Assembly: GCA_030248135.1 (NCBI GenBank)
Contig: JASANC010004030.1
Location: 1 to 64,000 of the forward strand
Length of the DNA stretch: 64,000 bases
Source: Theristus sp. LFF4_11
Taxonomy: Eukaryota > Nematoda > Chromadorea > Monhysterida > Xyalidae
Direction of reading: 5' to 3'
Shown here: piece after piece, positions 29,214 to 41,800 of the stretch
Layout of the letters: each line of letters begins with the position of its first letter
Position numbering within the stretch: the stretch's first letter is position 1
Notes under the pieces: generated by a model
Database searches by the model: none
Told to the model about the DNA's origin: nothing
Seen by the model: only the letters and a program-made list of their open reading frames with translations
Position numbers and translations under genes: made by a program

Positions 29214-30564
29214 GCGTGTTTATTCGGTTTTTATTTACTGGTGTGGTCTTGTTATTGTAAAGTCGTTGCCGTTTGACCGCGCACTCTTTCTTCTGCACTT
29301 TTTTTGCTGGTTGGTTAGCCACACAAGCGAACGTTCATGAAGGAAGTGTCGGTCGTTCAACTTTATCCGCCCACGTGCGACGGTGTGGTGTACCGTGGTG
29401 CTGCGGCATTTGCTGACGTATGGGCACAACAGGGACCACGGTACACCATTGCAACGTCGCACCGGTATGCTTTATGTATAAATTGTGTATTATTATTATA
29501 TGAAGCTAATTTTGTTTCTTTTCTACGAAATTTCACTAGTTTTGAACAAAAACTTCAACGCCTGGTTTTGCATTTCACGGATACATTTTTTGTTTCATTT
29601 TTATTTTTTTGGTAGTCATAGTCCGTATTTTGACACTCGGTGAAACTTTTTTCTAAAAATTGAGCTGTTTTATTGTTCGGATACATTAGCAGCTGCAGTG
29701 TTCAAAGAAATTATCTTTTTTTTGTCACAAGTACACATGTTCACTGATGTTTTTCGTGTTCTGTTCAACCATATTTGGATCATTGGCTTTGATCTTATTT
29801 ATTGATTGACCATTATTTGTTATCAACTCAGATATGCCTTTCGACTACCTTCTTATTTTGCGTGTGTGCTTTCTTCCTTGTGAAAAACGTTTTTGAATGC
29901 TGGATTGTTGATTGGTCAAGACGTGTTCTGCCTGCCAATCACTGTTTTAGATTTGAAAAAATGTAACTGTCTGAAAAAAATGAGCACACTGTATCTGGCT
30001 TTCTAAAAGGTGTTCAAGTTCAACTCAGGTGTCGCATTGTTATTATTATTGTTTGCAGTTGTTTTAGACAGTGAAGATGTACAGAAAGAAAAAAAGGGAA
30101 TCTTCCGTATCTGTGCCAGTGTGTTTGTTTGTTGTAGTTCAATACCAGTCTTAAATCACGTGTGAACGCTATGGCCATCCCTGGTGTTCAGACTAGGAGT
30201 CTGGTATTCAGTGAAAAACAATTTTATCAGCAAAACAAACAAGATAATACAAGAGGATAGAAGAAATTCAACGCAAGAAAACCAGTTCCTATCGCATAAT
30301 AACAAACGAATCCACTGAAAAAAAGACGATACCTTATTCTCTTCTAAAAGTGCCGTGAAACTCCACAAACTACCAGTAGGGCACGCTGATTGGTTGTACG
30401 TCAAGAAGCTGCTAACCAATCACTGTGTTCAAACAGCCGACGTGCAGCGAATCAGTAGACTGCTACAGTTTTCAAATCGTCCTTCGCTGATAAAACTAAA
30501 TTTTGCTGCTAAATTGACAACACGTGTTATATGATGTTTTTCAGCAACATTTTCTCAGGCCCGG
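29214..30564. other. Convergent intergenic region with a small MITE
   Basis: Between the 3' ends of the MOSPD (+) and doublecortin (-) genes. A hairpin-forming MITE relative lies at about 29376-29470 (GTGCGACGGTGTGGTGTACC mirrored by GGTACACC...GTCGCAC). The rest is A/T-rich with no convincing ORF. Confidence 0.55.
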
Positions 30565-33500
30565 CTAATAATTGTCGTGCTCCCTGTCCGTTTCGTGGTA
30601 GTCGATATCCTTGAATTTTTGCGTGATTGGAAGGTGCACGTATTCTCTATTAGCCATCAATTCCTTCTGTGTGGTCACAATATGACCGGTGTCCATTTCG
30701 GCCAGTCTGAAAAAACGGTCAAAAGATGCCGTGATGTATCGAAAAAAAAACAGTATTCAAGAAAAGTGGCATTTAGCGAGAAACCGAGGCGCGGGCTTTG
30801 TGGATGCACGCACACACGCCTGCTATACCCGCGCGACAGTGCGTGGTGTACCGCAGCGTAGCCGTAACCCGCAACACACTTGTGATACGCCACCACACCC
30901 ATGTGCTTCTTGAACCGTACCTGCCAAGCAAACCGAAATGCTCATCGATCTCACTCGTGATCTTGCTGAAATCGGCCGTTTCAACCAGAAACTTCTTTTT
31001 CAATCCCGGCTCGCCGTTTTTGTACAACCTAAAAAGTATTGATCGCTCACAAATGTTCGAATTTTGAACAAAGATTACACGTCAGGTTGAAAATAAACGA
31101 AAGCGCACTAATGGTGCACAGACTAACAAACACACAGGCACACATATAAAGCGGCATTCATGAAGCAGTACTAGTAAATGACGCGCAGCTACGTTGAAAC
31201 ACACAGCTACGCGGTCAGTAAATACTGCTTCATGATAATGCCGCGCTTAACGCCGACATTATGCGCGTGCTGCGTTAGCGCGTATGAGTGTTGTTAAGCG
31301 GCATTATGCCTGTGTCTTCCGCGTAATGTGCGGTGCCTGTGTGTTTGTTTGCGACTGTGCAACCGACTGAGTGCACTTGCCTTGAAGCCAAGCCTTCATG
31401 TATTATACCAACCTGATATAAAACCTGTGCTGCAAATCGCTCCTCTCTCTGCCCGACGTCGAGCGCTTTGACACGCCCGAGCCGACTCTGCCTTTCAGTC
31501 GCGGTGAACCACCGTCATCCGGGTGGTGTTTCGAGGGTGACCGTTGATAATTTGCGGCATAATTCGAGTGACTATTTGGATACACCACTGCGGAGCTACT
31601 GTTTTGTGAATAATAGCTGTTGCCATGTTGACCATTATTACTATCCACCCTGCGGTCGCCACTTAGCGGGTCCGCTCCCGGTCTAATCTGTGTCAGCAGT
31701 TGACCAGAAGACGCACTTCGCTTGGCGTAGTGAATGGGCGTTTTGCCGAGGTTTGGCGAGCGAGTATAGTGATTGGCGGGATCGGAGTCCGGTTTCATTG
31801 CTGCGTACTGATTGGTTGAATCGTTCCAATGGTGATTTCGATTGCCAACTGTGTTGCGACCGTTGCTGCCCGTTGGTGCTGACGCGTCGTGATGCGCTCT
31901 GCAATTGGGGTGTGGTAAAAGCGGTTTTTGAGAACCTATCAAACAGAAATGACGTCATAATACGCAACCAGCGCTCACAAATGGAATTCAAAAAAGGTTG
32001 TTCTTGAAAATTTTGCAATTTTTCTGATACATTTTTCTGCCAGAGCTCGTCAGCATTCAACGTCTTTTTGCATTCATTGGTGCATTTTTTTTAAATAACT
32101 GAACTTTCTACCTTTGTGCACCATGCACATAATAACGCTGTTGTTGGTGAAACTGGTCGGGCGGGGAATTCATGGCGATCTGCTGTTGCATTCGATTGGA
32201 GGCTGTCCAACGTTGTAGAGTTCTGTAAAAAAATCGAAAACTAACTTGTTTCGCAACGGTGGTTAAAAATAATGATAGAAAGGGATGCAAGTATCATCGG
32301 AAAAAATTACGCAGACGCAGACTTGAATGGGGTTTGACGAATTGAGCTCTAAGATTCGACTTACGCAATGCACTGTATCTTTGATCCCGTGCCGACAATA
32401 AAGTAGCATCAATTTTTACGACTGCACTGAATGCGTTTGCAAACGTCGAAAGGAAACCAGTTTCAATTTCTATGTGACAATTCAAAATGGCCCAAGTGAC
32501 CCGGCTTTGTTTAAAGAAGTCAGCAGATCACATTACCAATTTTGAAATCCCGCGTCATGTATGAAACTGTTCACCTATCCGTGTAAGGGGTACGTGGCCC
32601 ACAACAAAACTGGCAGCGGTGTAACTGGCGGCAACAGAATGCAGGACATGCGAAGGCCGTATCGCATCTTGAAAAAAAAACAAACAAGCAAAAAACAACA
32701 CAAACGGCGACAAATAGTAGTGTCCGGTGTCGGTGGTGCTGATGCCGCTGTCCCGCCCACTCGACGTCGTCGACTGCACCGCGCCGATCGTGGGTCGTCC
32801 GTGCGGCGGTTCGTTACCGCCGGCGGCAATCGCAACGGGAACGCGGTACTCGATTCGACTGAGCGTCGGACGGGAACGCCGCGGCGATTTTGGCGGCGTC
32901 AGCGGGCGCACGCTGGTCGTCGTCGGGCGACGCTCGCCGTAGCCGCCCGGGATGCGCACGAAACTGCGGGGGCGTTTTGGTTTTTTTGGTTTTTCTGTTT
33001 TGATCTGCATCTCTGATCTTTTTGAGTTTACTGAAGTTTTTTTGCTGATAAAAATTCTGAAAAATGCCTTTTCGCTCTATTCATGCTTATAGTCATGTCC
33101 ATGTGCGCTCTATTGTTGTATGTGTTTTCTGTCACGTTTGGAGTTGCGATTCTTTGGTACCAGACCCAGAACGTGTGACGACAAAGTAGGCTTATGAAAC
33201 TGCCGAGCCAAACCACATTTTGCCACACAAAGTCAAACTGATCGTACTACGATTACGGAAAATATGACGTACAACTTTAAGCCAAGAATGATTCTCTGAA
33301 AAAAATCCAATCGTGATTCCGCTTATATCGTGATTCACGATTCCAATCTTTTGAATCGTGATTCCGCTTATGAATAGTAAATTGCCTGTCATCCAATCAG
33401 CTGACGTTATTTCCGCGTTTACATATTTTTGAATAATTTTCTAAATCAACTGTTTTATTTTCGAAAATTTTCAAAAATTCAAAATTCGCGTGTGTCACAA

Positions 33501-34006
33501 CTTCGAACGAATGAACGAACGAACTTCAAAATCACAGCCAATCAGTGGAATCCGCATTGGAAATAACAGAAATCAACCAATTTGCACGATCGTTCTCTGC
33601 ATTTCGGCCTGGCCAACATCAGATGCAGAAGAGGGGTGGCCTCATCGGCGATGTGCCTCTCTCGAGCCACTTGAGGATTGCACATTGCGCAACATTTCAT
33701 CGTATCTCGAAAAAAAAGAAAGAAAAAAACTCACGGTTCATTTCCGGCGATCACAAACTCGGACGTTGGCAATCGTTCCAGTTCCATCAGCGAGCAGATG
33801 CGCTGCGGTACTTTCTGCGTCTTGTACAGTTTCTTGACGTGTCCGCTGCTGCCCTTGATCTCGTGGCCGAACAGGTCGGAGAGGAGATTCAGTAAAACGT
33901 CGAAGCTCTTCAGTTGATTCCGATCGTAGTAGAACTCTGTTGGCTTGTTCGTTGTGTCGCCGTTGCGGTAAATGTAGAACCAGCGTTGCACGTTGGCGGT
34001 AGTCAT
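30565..34006 (-). CDS. Protein with two doublecortin domains (complete, 6 exons)
   Basis: Exons on the minus strand: 34006-33735, 32963-32706, 32222-32112, 31898-31413, 31028-30921 and 30706-30565 (stop TAG). All phases close, giving about 458 residues. The first exon is a doublecortin (DCX) ubiquitin-like domain: FYIYRNGD, FYYDRNQLKSFDVLLNLLSD, LMELERLPTSEFVIAGNE. The last two exons form a second DCX-like domain: RLYKNGEPGLKKKFLVETAD, FSKITSEIDEHFGLLGRLAE, then MANREYVHL. DCX domains bind microtubules. The about 280-residue linker is Ser/Asn/Gln-rich and basic (PLTPPKSPRRSRPTLSR) and probably disordered. Placing the second domain at the extreme C-terminus differs from DCX/DCLK and DCDC2, where the two lie closer together. 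The intron after 31413 starts GTTGGT. No kinase domain is present. Confidence 0.85.
31146..31252. mobile_element. Hairpin MITE GGCATTCATGAAGCAGTA, copy 2
   Basis: The arms GGCATTCATGAAGCAGTACT and AGTACTGCTTCATGATAATGCC type sequences face each other across a short loop containing TTGAAACACA, in an intron of the doublecortin gene. It is a member of the family at 51836-51930 and 790-860. Confidence 0.7.
32455..32575 (+). repeat. Interspersed repeat C (about 165 bp family), doublecortin-intron copy
   Basis: Shares AGGAAACYAGTTTCAAT, AAGTGACCCGGC and CCGCGTCATGNATRAAACTG blocks with seven other places: 105-245, 2430-2530, 54735-54790 (weak), 57030-57175 (minus), 59430-59580 (minus), 62220-62390 and 62450-62620. 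It ends near GCGCGCATTGAGTCG. No ORF or obvious terminal inverted repeats; class unknown. Confidence 0.65.
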
Positions 34007-34887
34007 TGTCTTTTTTTATTTTTGTTTTGTTTTTTTTTATTAGGGTTGAACTCTGGAAACAATGCTTGCTATGGAGTAGTTATACTGTGAAAGTGTGCTT
34101 GAAAACCCGACACATCTACTGTGTATCGATGGAATTGAGCAGAATAATAAGAGTTTTATTTGGCAACCAGATGTTGAAACAGTTTTCGAACAGATTTGAA
34201 TATATTCAAAGGTTGTGAAATATTTTATTGTTTCAAATTTTTTATATGCTGATACAAAAGACCAATGTTCCCGGTTTCGGCCCCATTTCACGATTTTTTT
34301 GTTTTAAATGGTCTGGAACGACCGAAACCGTGCAGTGCATCCGCAGTGGCTAATTGATTTACGCTTTCAAATTGCTCCATGACACACAAAGTTCATCTTT
34401 GAACATTGGAAGAGCCCACCGTTCTGTGAACGTTATTGACAGAATACACTAAAGCAGGAGGCAGCGTAATTAATTGATCGATTGGCGAACCTACGTAAAT
34501 TTCAGATCGTTCCCAGCGACGACAGGGAGCAAAAAGTTTTTGGGAACGAACACTACAAAACCCCATTCTTTGCTAATTTAGCGGTTCTGGTTTCTGGGTC
34601 AGCGCTAAATGTTTCGTCATCAATTGGCGTGTCGTCAAGGGTGCGAAAAGGATATGCACAGAATGCATTTTGAAAAACGTATAAAAAATTCGTATCAGTT
34701 CAATTCAATTCAGCCAGCAAAATTTAGCGACTATTTAGCGACGAGGCTATTAACAGGTTAAGATCAAATCCGGCACGCTGATTGGCTGCATTTCCAAGTC
34801 AGCTCGGCCAATCAGCATAAGCAGAGTTTGAAAATTGACAGCACACGGTGACGGTGAAGCATGTTTCGACAATTTTCAGTCTCAAAT

Positions 34888-35013
34888 TGCCGCTGGCTGA
34901 CACCAAGAAAATAAGTTTTGGACAAGTCCATTAATAAAAGCAGATATGCATTTGCCGCTGACACCAATAAAATCAGTTTTCGACACGTCCATTAATAAAA
35001 GCAGATATGCATA
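34888..35013. repeat. Tandem duplication, two units of about 63 bp
   Basis: Two adjacent units read TTGCCGCTG...GACACCAA and share CCATTAATAAAAGCAGATAT plus GCAT at their ends, with a few substitutions. Noncoding. Confidence 0.85.
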
Positions 35014-36671
35014 TCGCTATTGTCTGGTTTAAAGTGCAACGTTTCTCACCTTGGACACCACAATTTGATACGCATGTGTGCATGCAGAAATCGACACTTT
35101 GAAACAAGAAAAAACTGGTTCATAAACAATAAACAGGGTATAGTGACAGTGAATCAATTTGAAGCCGCACGAAATCGAACCGTGAATTTCAACCAATACA
35201 GGGGCGCTTTTGACTAACGTTTGATGCCGCGAATGAGTAATAAAAACTTTTGCAGGGTTTATGTCATAATACTGTTTTTGGTTCTGCCTGTTTGTTGGTG
35301 TGTAAGCGCACACGTGTGTTACACTGTAATTCGGAAATTTCCGCGTTTGCTCGTTTGTTGCCGTGAGACAAGTCGCTTTTTTCTGGTCCCGACAAATTTG
35401 ATGGACGTTTGCTTTGAAAGTAATATATGGGACACGTTGTCACTGAATGAACAAAAACGTCGACCCGTCCATCTTCAGTGACCGCGAGCTTTGTCACAGA
35501 ATCGGAGTTACAAAATAAAATATTTTGCCGCAAATGATTTCAACCGGACCCGATACAATTTGTTCTTCTTACTGCAATTCAAAGTTTCGCATGAAAAGTG
35601 ACAAGTTCAAACAAACAAACAGTGTGGGCCAATAAATAAAGGTGAATAAAATAAATCGACGTACGTCTGCATACGTCTGGTATGAACGAAGACGTGCCAG
35701 GCTGGGTGTGGCCGTGTGAAGCCGACGTCACTTTACAAACTTGTTTGTGACGTTTGTTTTAAACCTGCCACTTTTTGTAGAATACAGAGCAAGCAAACTC
35801 ACAGCGCTCATCTTAAAAGAACATTTGCCTTGTAACTAATTTAAAATTTGCATTAAAAACCAATTTACATGTAAGTCCAAGTATTTTGTTCAAAAAAATA
35901 AAAAGAGGGCGGTGGCGACGCAGCCGCAAGCCAGTTAAAGCCACTGGCGGCCCCTATTACTAGATCCATGGGTAATAGTTATGGGCAATACCTCGACCGC
36001 GCCAACCACACACCAGCGAAACACGGGGGACGCACAGGTTACACCTGCTCCGGCAACCCCAAAGCCGGACTCGGCCACGCCCCCCGGTTTAGCCGGTGGT
36101 CTTACAGGCTTCGCTGCCCCCAAAGAGCTATGGGAGCTGTTGCCCCCAATGAGCTGTGGGAGCTGTGAATCGCATGAATCGGCAACCTGCTAGATCGTTT
36201 TTTATAATAGTTGACTATCCGTGAAACACGAGCCTTATCGTTCGGTAGCAAACTCCAATCGATAAGTATCCGCTGCGTATGTTTCATTGTGTGCAGATTT
36301 TTGCATGCCTTGTGTGTACAGTGACAAGAAGCACATGCATTTCTAGCAGTTCTCCGCATCACAAAGCGAAAAAACATCAACGGTGTTACCCCTCCTTCCA
36401 ACTACTTTTCTGTTTGCGTTGCTGGTCAGTCTATTCAACGTCGGCACCTATGGGCAGCGTGTTTCACGTATAAATTGGCCTCGCTCAACATAAATGATGG
36501 AACGAATTTTAAAAAAATGCGGTATGTGTATCAGAATCGAATGAGCGCAAATCCTAAAACAAGACGTGACGTGACGTGACGTGCCGTACGTAGCCGTACG
36601 GCTAGTTTTTTTTGCAGTATGAACGAAAAAGTGACGTGCCGTGCCGTACGCGCATACGTCAGTATGAACGG

Positions 36672-36865
36672 GCCTTAAGGCAGCCCTTGTATTCTCCATC
36701 GAGGCCGGATCAGTCGCAGACTAGGAGTTGTCGTTTTCAAGAATGCCAATATAATTCCCAGCGGTGTGTGCAAGTGAAAGAAAGAATGAACAAACAGCAC
36801 GAAGTTCGCGCACTCCTTGCCCGTTGAGAAAAAGCTGCCGTGTTTACTCGGCCATATACCTTGCT
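36672..36865 (+). mobile_element. Mariner-like MITE (GGCCGAATAAA family), partial copy
   Basis: Contains AAGGCAGCCCTTGTATTCTC, CGCAGACTAGGAGTTGTC and ends AGCTGCCGTGTTTACTCGGCC, matching 55379-55659 and the reverse copy 61699-61974. Its left terminus is replaced by, or abuts, the right end of a GGCCCGTT-family MITE (GAACGGGCCTTAAGGCAGC). Confidence 0.7.
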
Positions 36866-37119
36866 GGTGCCTGCATTCCGGTTGCTTTTGCCCTTTCCAA
36901 CATTCTGTCGTGCCAACTGGGGTTCACCACAGCCCCGCAATAGTCATGAGGCTCATTCATGGAACTTGAAACGCCTGATGGTCCATTCATGAAGCAAAAA
37001 CAGAAAAACAAACAAACATTGCAGTTTCACGTGCTAAAGTGCGGTCTGTGCTTCAGCGCGCGCGCATGATTGCATGAATGGATAGTGCCACCAAATGCAA
37101 CAACTAAACAAAATGGCGC

Positions 37120-37761
37120 TCAATAAACTTCCATTTCAAGCACTTGGCCGCTAACAACCGTCAAACGTTCACAACACACCGGTACGCAGTAACAGATACA
37201 AGCCGTGGTAACCATGACGTTGTTAATCGCCAGCATATCTGCAAGGCCAACAACATGACCCGAACAGTCGCGTATGGTTAGAGTACGCTTCATAACGCGC
37301 AGTGCTGATAACTGAATACGCTGATGATAACACACGAAATTATCACTGCTGTCCTAGTGTCCCTGGACTTGAGCGACAAAATTTATAACAGAGCTGGGCT
37401 GTGTTCTACTATTCAGATCGGGATACTGTAACTCGCGTGATAGAACGGCTAACCTTTCAGTCCACTGTAATGGTCTTGAGACGATCTTGTAAGAACACAT
37501 TTCGACCCATGAAACGAGCATTGAATTAATGGAATGTGTCGCATTGTAAATATTCTCAAAAATTGGGGACATTTTCAAAAAAAATGTCTCACAAAGAAAT
37601 CCGGTCACCACAAGTACGGTGGTTATTGTACTCATTAAAGCTCTCGCTACCAGAATTAACGAGTCCCAAATGATAATAATCGATGCTGAAAATCGTTCGT
37701 AAACACATATGGATGGATTGATCTTTATTGCACCAAACAAGTGGTTGGACACATGATGCAA
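37120..37761 (-). pseudogene. Hydrophobic membrane-protein ORF interrupted by one in-frame TAG
   Basis: Two minus-strand ORFs, 37761-37354 and 37335-37120, are in the same frame and separated only by TAG at 37356-37354. Translation gives likely membrane helices SASIIIIWDSLILVARALMS and TTVLVVTGFLCETFF, a polar stretch (SWVEMCSYKIVSRPLQW), then after the stop LAINNVMVTTACICYCVPVC. Overlapping frames just upstream (37936-37589) are also hydrophobic. The layout recalls fragments of multi-pass chemoreceptor-like proteins, but no family motif is recognised. It could be a decayed gene, a gene with an intron over the TAG, or chance. Confidence 0.3.
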
Positions 37762-38839
37762 AAATGAATGACGCGATTGGAATTGTATTCAGTGATTTTA
37801 TCCGTTTTATTTCGGTTTTTGACAAGAGTTCGCAACAAAAAACTCTTAACAAAGCTTCAGAGAATTGAAAAAAAACAACAGACATAAAAAACGGAAAGGC
37901 ATTCAAGCAACAAGAATGACCAGTAATACAGAACATAAACGAAAATTACACTTACAAAAGAACTATTTTATCAAATTTCATGATTATGGCTAAAATCAGC
38001 TAGGGATCACCTGACAAGGCAACAATATAATCGTAAGATATAACAAAAAACCTAATCAAAGTGGCAGTACAAATTTGACAAAATTTAAAGCAGTACAAAA
38101 AAATTGACTGCTGAGTGCATAAAAAATGAGAATAACATGCATAAATCACTATCAAACACTGCCAAAAAACAACCAAACATCACCACTAACAAAAAACTGA
38201 TCACTATCAAAAAATACTACCACCCATATAGTTGTTTTTGGATAACATTGGCTCAACCGAAAAGCAAAAACAAGCATAACTGATCTGAAAATCTCAACTG
38301 ACATGACAAAATAATCAGACGAAACCAAACCTAAAAAACACAGAACACTATAAAGGTACTTTTATCATGAGCTGTTGTTGAGTACACGAGTTTCACTTTA
38401 CAAAACGTACCCATTCATTGGTTGCTCAGACTGGTACCCTGAGAGATTCAATTTTTAAGAACTTGTAACAATATTTGAAAAGAAAAAACCTTTGAGAGAT
38501 GCGTCATGCTCTAGAGTTAATAAATTGATCAATAAATTTCATAACAAAATGCACCTGATCAGTATCCTGGAAGAAATCCAAATCCGATTTGGACACAACA
38601 ACCAAAACAGCTCTCAAGCAATACTAAGAAAATCAACGAATCACGGTGACACAAAAATGATTTTACGGAAATGAAAAGTACAACCACCCCGAAGAAGCCA
38701 CCAGGGCAACAGAAGTTTATTAGAAATGAAAAAAAACTGTAGAATCAAAAAAACCGAGACGTTTTTATAACGAATTGAATTAAAGACGAAAAGAAAATTA
38801 CAAAATAGAAACAATCACACAGAAGAATCAATCGATTTC

Positions 38840-41800
38840 TCAATCCAACTCAATCGGATCATCAACATCCCCCCGTGCGGCTTCCGCATCGTCGTCGTGT
38901 GTGGCGCCGCTTCTTGATGTGCCCGCTTTGTCCGTGTCATTTTTATCCACTTCGGCTGTCTGCGGTTCGATCCACTGAATGTCCACCTGCAATAAAAGTG
39001 TGGCTTGTGCATTGTGGTGTAACGTTTTTGTCTGTAAACCGTGCACTTTCTTCTTTTATGGATCTTTCTGACACGGTGTGGTGTCTTAACACGTTACGCG
39101 TTGTCGCAAATCGATAATGCGCTGAAACATAATTTCCGTTTTTGAGCATCAACAGAATTTTACTTCCTCGTGAATTGGAAACAATACGCTGCAAAAAAAC
39201 GCTCTGCTGAGCAACAGTGTTTCGCGTATTTCGACAGCCCCGCATCGCAGTACACCCCCACACCGCCGACCAAAGCACGGCTGCGATCATTTTCAATGAA
39301 GGTTTTTTTGGTGTGCAACTAGCTGATCATGTGCATTTGAAACTGAATGCGCTGATTGGTTGGTTGGTCGTCAGCGTGAAGCGCAATCCAGTCAGCACCG
39401 CTCAAAGCAAACACACAGGCACAGAACCACACGACCGACCCGGCCGTCAGTCTTGACGATTCGATCGAGCGCCTGCTCCACGGTGTCGCCCAGTTTGTGG
39501 CGTTCGCCCGCCGGCACCATCGCCTCCAACAGCAGCCACATTTTCGTGTTGTAACGACGACGCCGCTCGCGCTCCGAGCGCAGCGTTTTCTGGAGCGTTT
39601 TTTAGTTTTTCTTTTGCGTTCGTAGTCGCACTTGCTCTGCGTTTGCGTCCGAATAGATCGCCAGAAATTCCGCGCAGAATTCTCTGATTGGCTGCTTTTG
39701 CAGTAAGCTCACTGATTGGCCCTGCGACCAACTCAATGCAGCTAATCAGCGCGCTACGTACTTAAACCTTTTCAAAGCAAACATTCAAAGCAATCAAAGT
39801 CGGATCATTTCTCCGGCGCATTTTCAGCAGTGTCATTTTGCACAAAACCGTGTCCAGCCTCGCCAAAAAATAGTAAATAAAAAAAATAAAAAAATCGCGC
39901 AACGCCAAAATCTCCGAAGTGACGGATATCGACAAAAAGACAATTGAACAAAAAACCGCCAATACAAAACTCACAAGTACTGACCTCAAGTTTCTCAATT
40001 TCACCCGCTTTTTCTCGACTGCTTGACACTGCTTCCAACTTTTTGATCATCTCACTCGCTTCCGTCAGCTGCTTGCGTAGTTCACCTTGGTTCTCCAATT
40101 GTTTCTGAAAGGGGAAGGCAATTTCATTTAGCTGATAAAACAGATTTCAATAGACCGCAACAGACACGCGCAATGGCAGCATTTGAACCCGGACGACGAC
40201 CAATCATCATAGGCTGAATCAAAAGCAATCAATCAGCCAATCAGCTGGTTCTTGCTGTCATTGCCACCACTACGACAAAAACACGGTGTTGCGCATCAGT
40301 TTGGCATTAGTCGGGGGCTGCGCGTGTAGCGAATTTTCTGATCACTTTCAGAACGCTCGTTCGCTCGGACAAAGCAGTCCAGTCGGGTGACCGCATACAC
40401 TGCCATTAATTGGTTCACAAAAAAAATGCAAAACTGCTGATTTTTTAGTTATTCGCGCACCGGTTCCAGAAACCACTAAGGTACGACTGCAACTGCACGA
40501 ATTGAAATGGAAATTAAAATTAATCTCAACGCCATTGAAATTGACACTCAGCTGCTGCTTGCCAGACAGCAAATCAACGCAATAATAAAACGGAAACTCA
40601 TTCAAAAACTCACTTGAATATCCGTTTCCTTCTCGCGTTTCAACTGACGACTTTCCATGTCGGCTTCCTTCAGTTTGTCAACGTATCGATTGATGGCTTG
40701 CAGCATGCGATGCAGTTGCTTGAGCTCTTTCTGAAATGGTTTTTTAACGAATAAAATCATTTACGGTACGTCCCCTGATGATACAACCAATCAGCATTCA
40801 GCACGCAGACGGAAATCTAAACTTCCCGTTTTTTTGACTGTTTACACCAGAGAATCTCATCAGAGCCAAATTACAAAACAACTCAAATTCAATAGAATCC
40901 CAGTGGGCTACTTCAAATCGGTACAACCAATCACTAATGCATGCAGCATGCATACCACAAAATACAGCAGCCAATCAGCTAGGTTCACTCAAAAACCATT
41001 AAAAAAGCAAGCACTGTCACTGTACCAACCTCATAATCGACGATCGTGCTCTCATTATCCTCCAAATTCACCACCAGCGGTGGGTCGTCTTGATTCTCAG
41101 GCACTTCACCTTGATCTTCAGGCAACTTCCCGTGATTTTCACGCAGGTCTCCTTGACTTTCACGCTCTCTCGCCAACTCCGGAAACGTCGCCCTGCTGCT
41201 GTCTGAGTTGTCATCAGTTTCTTCTACCCGCTCTTGCTGATGATTTTCCGTTTGTCCCCGTTCATCGGCAATCTCACATCGATCATAACGTTTGTACGTG
41301 ACATCGGTGCATCGCCTGAGAAAAAGTATTAAAGACACAGTTGCAAAAAACGATATTGCAAAGTTCTTGTCTGACGACTTTACACTGACGATTATCATAC
41401 AGTACTGAGTAGGGTTAGGGGCTTTGAAAAAAAATTTTTTTATTTTTTTTCGTTTTTTTTTTTAAAAAAAATTTGGATTTTTTTTTCAAACTTAAAAAAA
41501 AATTTGAAAAATTTTTCTTCTACTTTGCTCTGAAAATTCGATTTATGGCATAATTTTTTGAAAGTTCAAACCAAATTTTCTTCCCAACTTCTTTGTGTGC
41601 TTAGGTACATGTCATTATTTGGTCATTTTGACCGACGTACTCCATGTTTTTCGATTTGGATGACTTCTAGAGTCAATTTTTAGCGTTGAAATGACTTAAC
41701 TGAATTGAGATATCGTTTCAGAAATCGTTTTCTTGCAACTTAGAACATGTTTTTTCAGTCGGTAGGCCATGAGATGAACATGATATCTTGTTGATTGGCG

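Larger units (their letters stand above)
34007..38839. other. Gene-poor region between two minus-strand genes
   Basis: Holds a tandem duplication of about 63 bp at 34888-35013 (unit ending CCATTAATAAAAGCAGATATGCAT), MITE pieces at 35652-35705 and 36555-36676, a mariner-like MITE copy at 36672-36865, a possible LTR/gag scrap at 35880-36190, and the hydrophobic ORF pair at 37120-37761. From 37.8 to 38.8 kb the sequence is A-rich with nothing recognisable. An AATAAA on the minus strand near 38714 is the likely MORC polyadenylation signal. Confidence 0.5.

Noticed and set aside
35221..35481. 86-codon ORF with a signal-peptide-like start
   Set aside because: VYVIILFLVLPVCWCVSA is hydrophobic, but the remainder has no cysteine pattern or family resemblance and there is no supporting gene structure.
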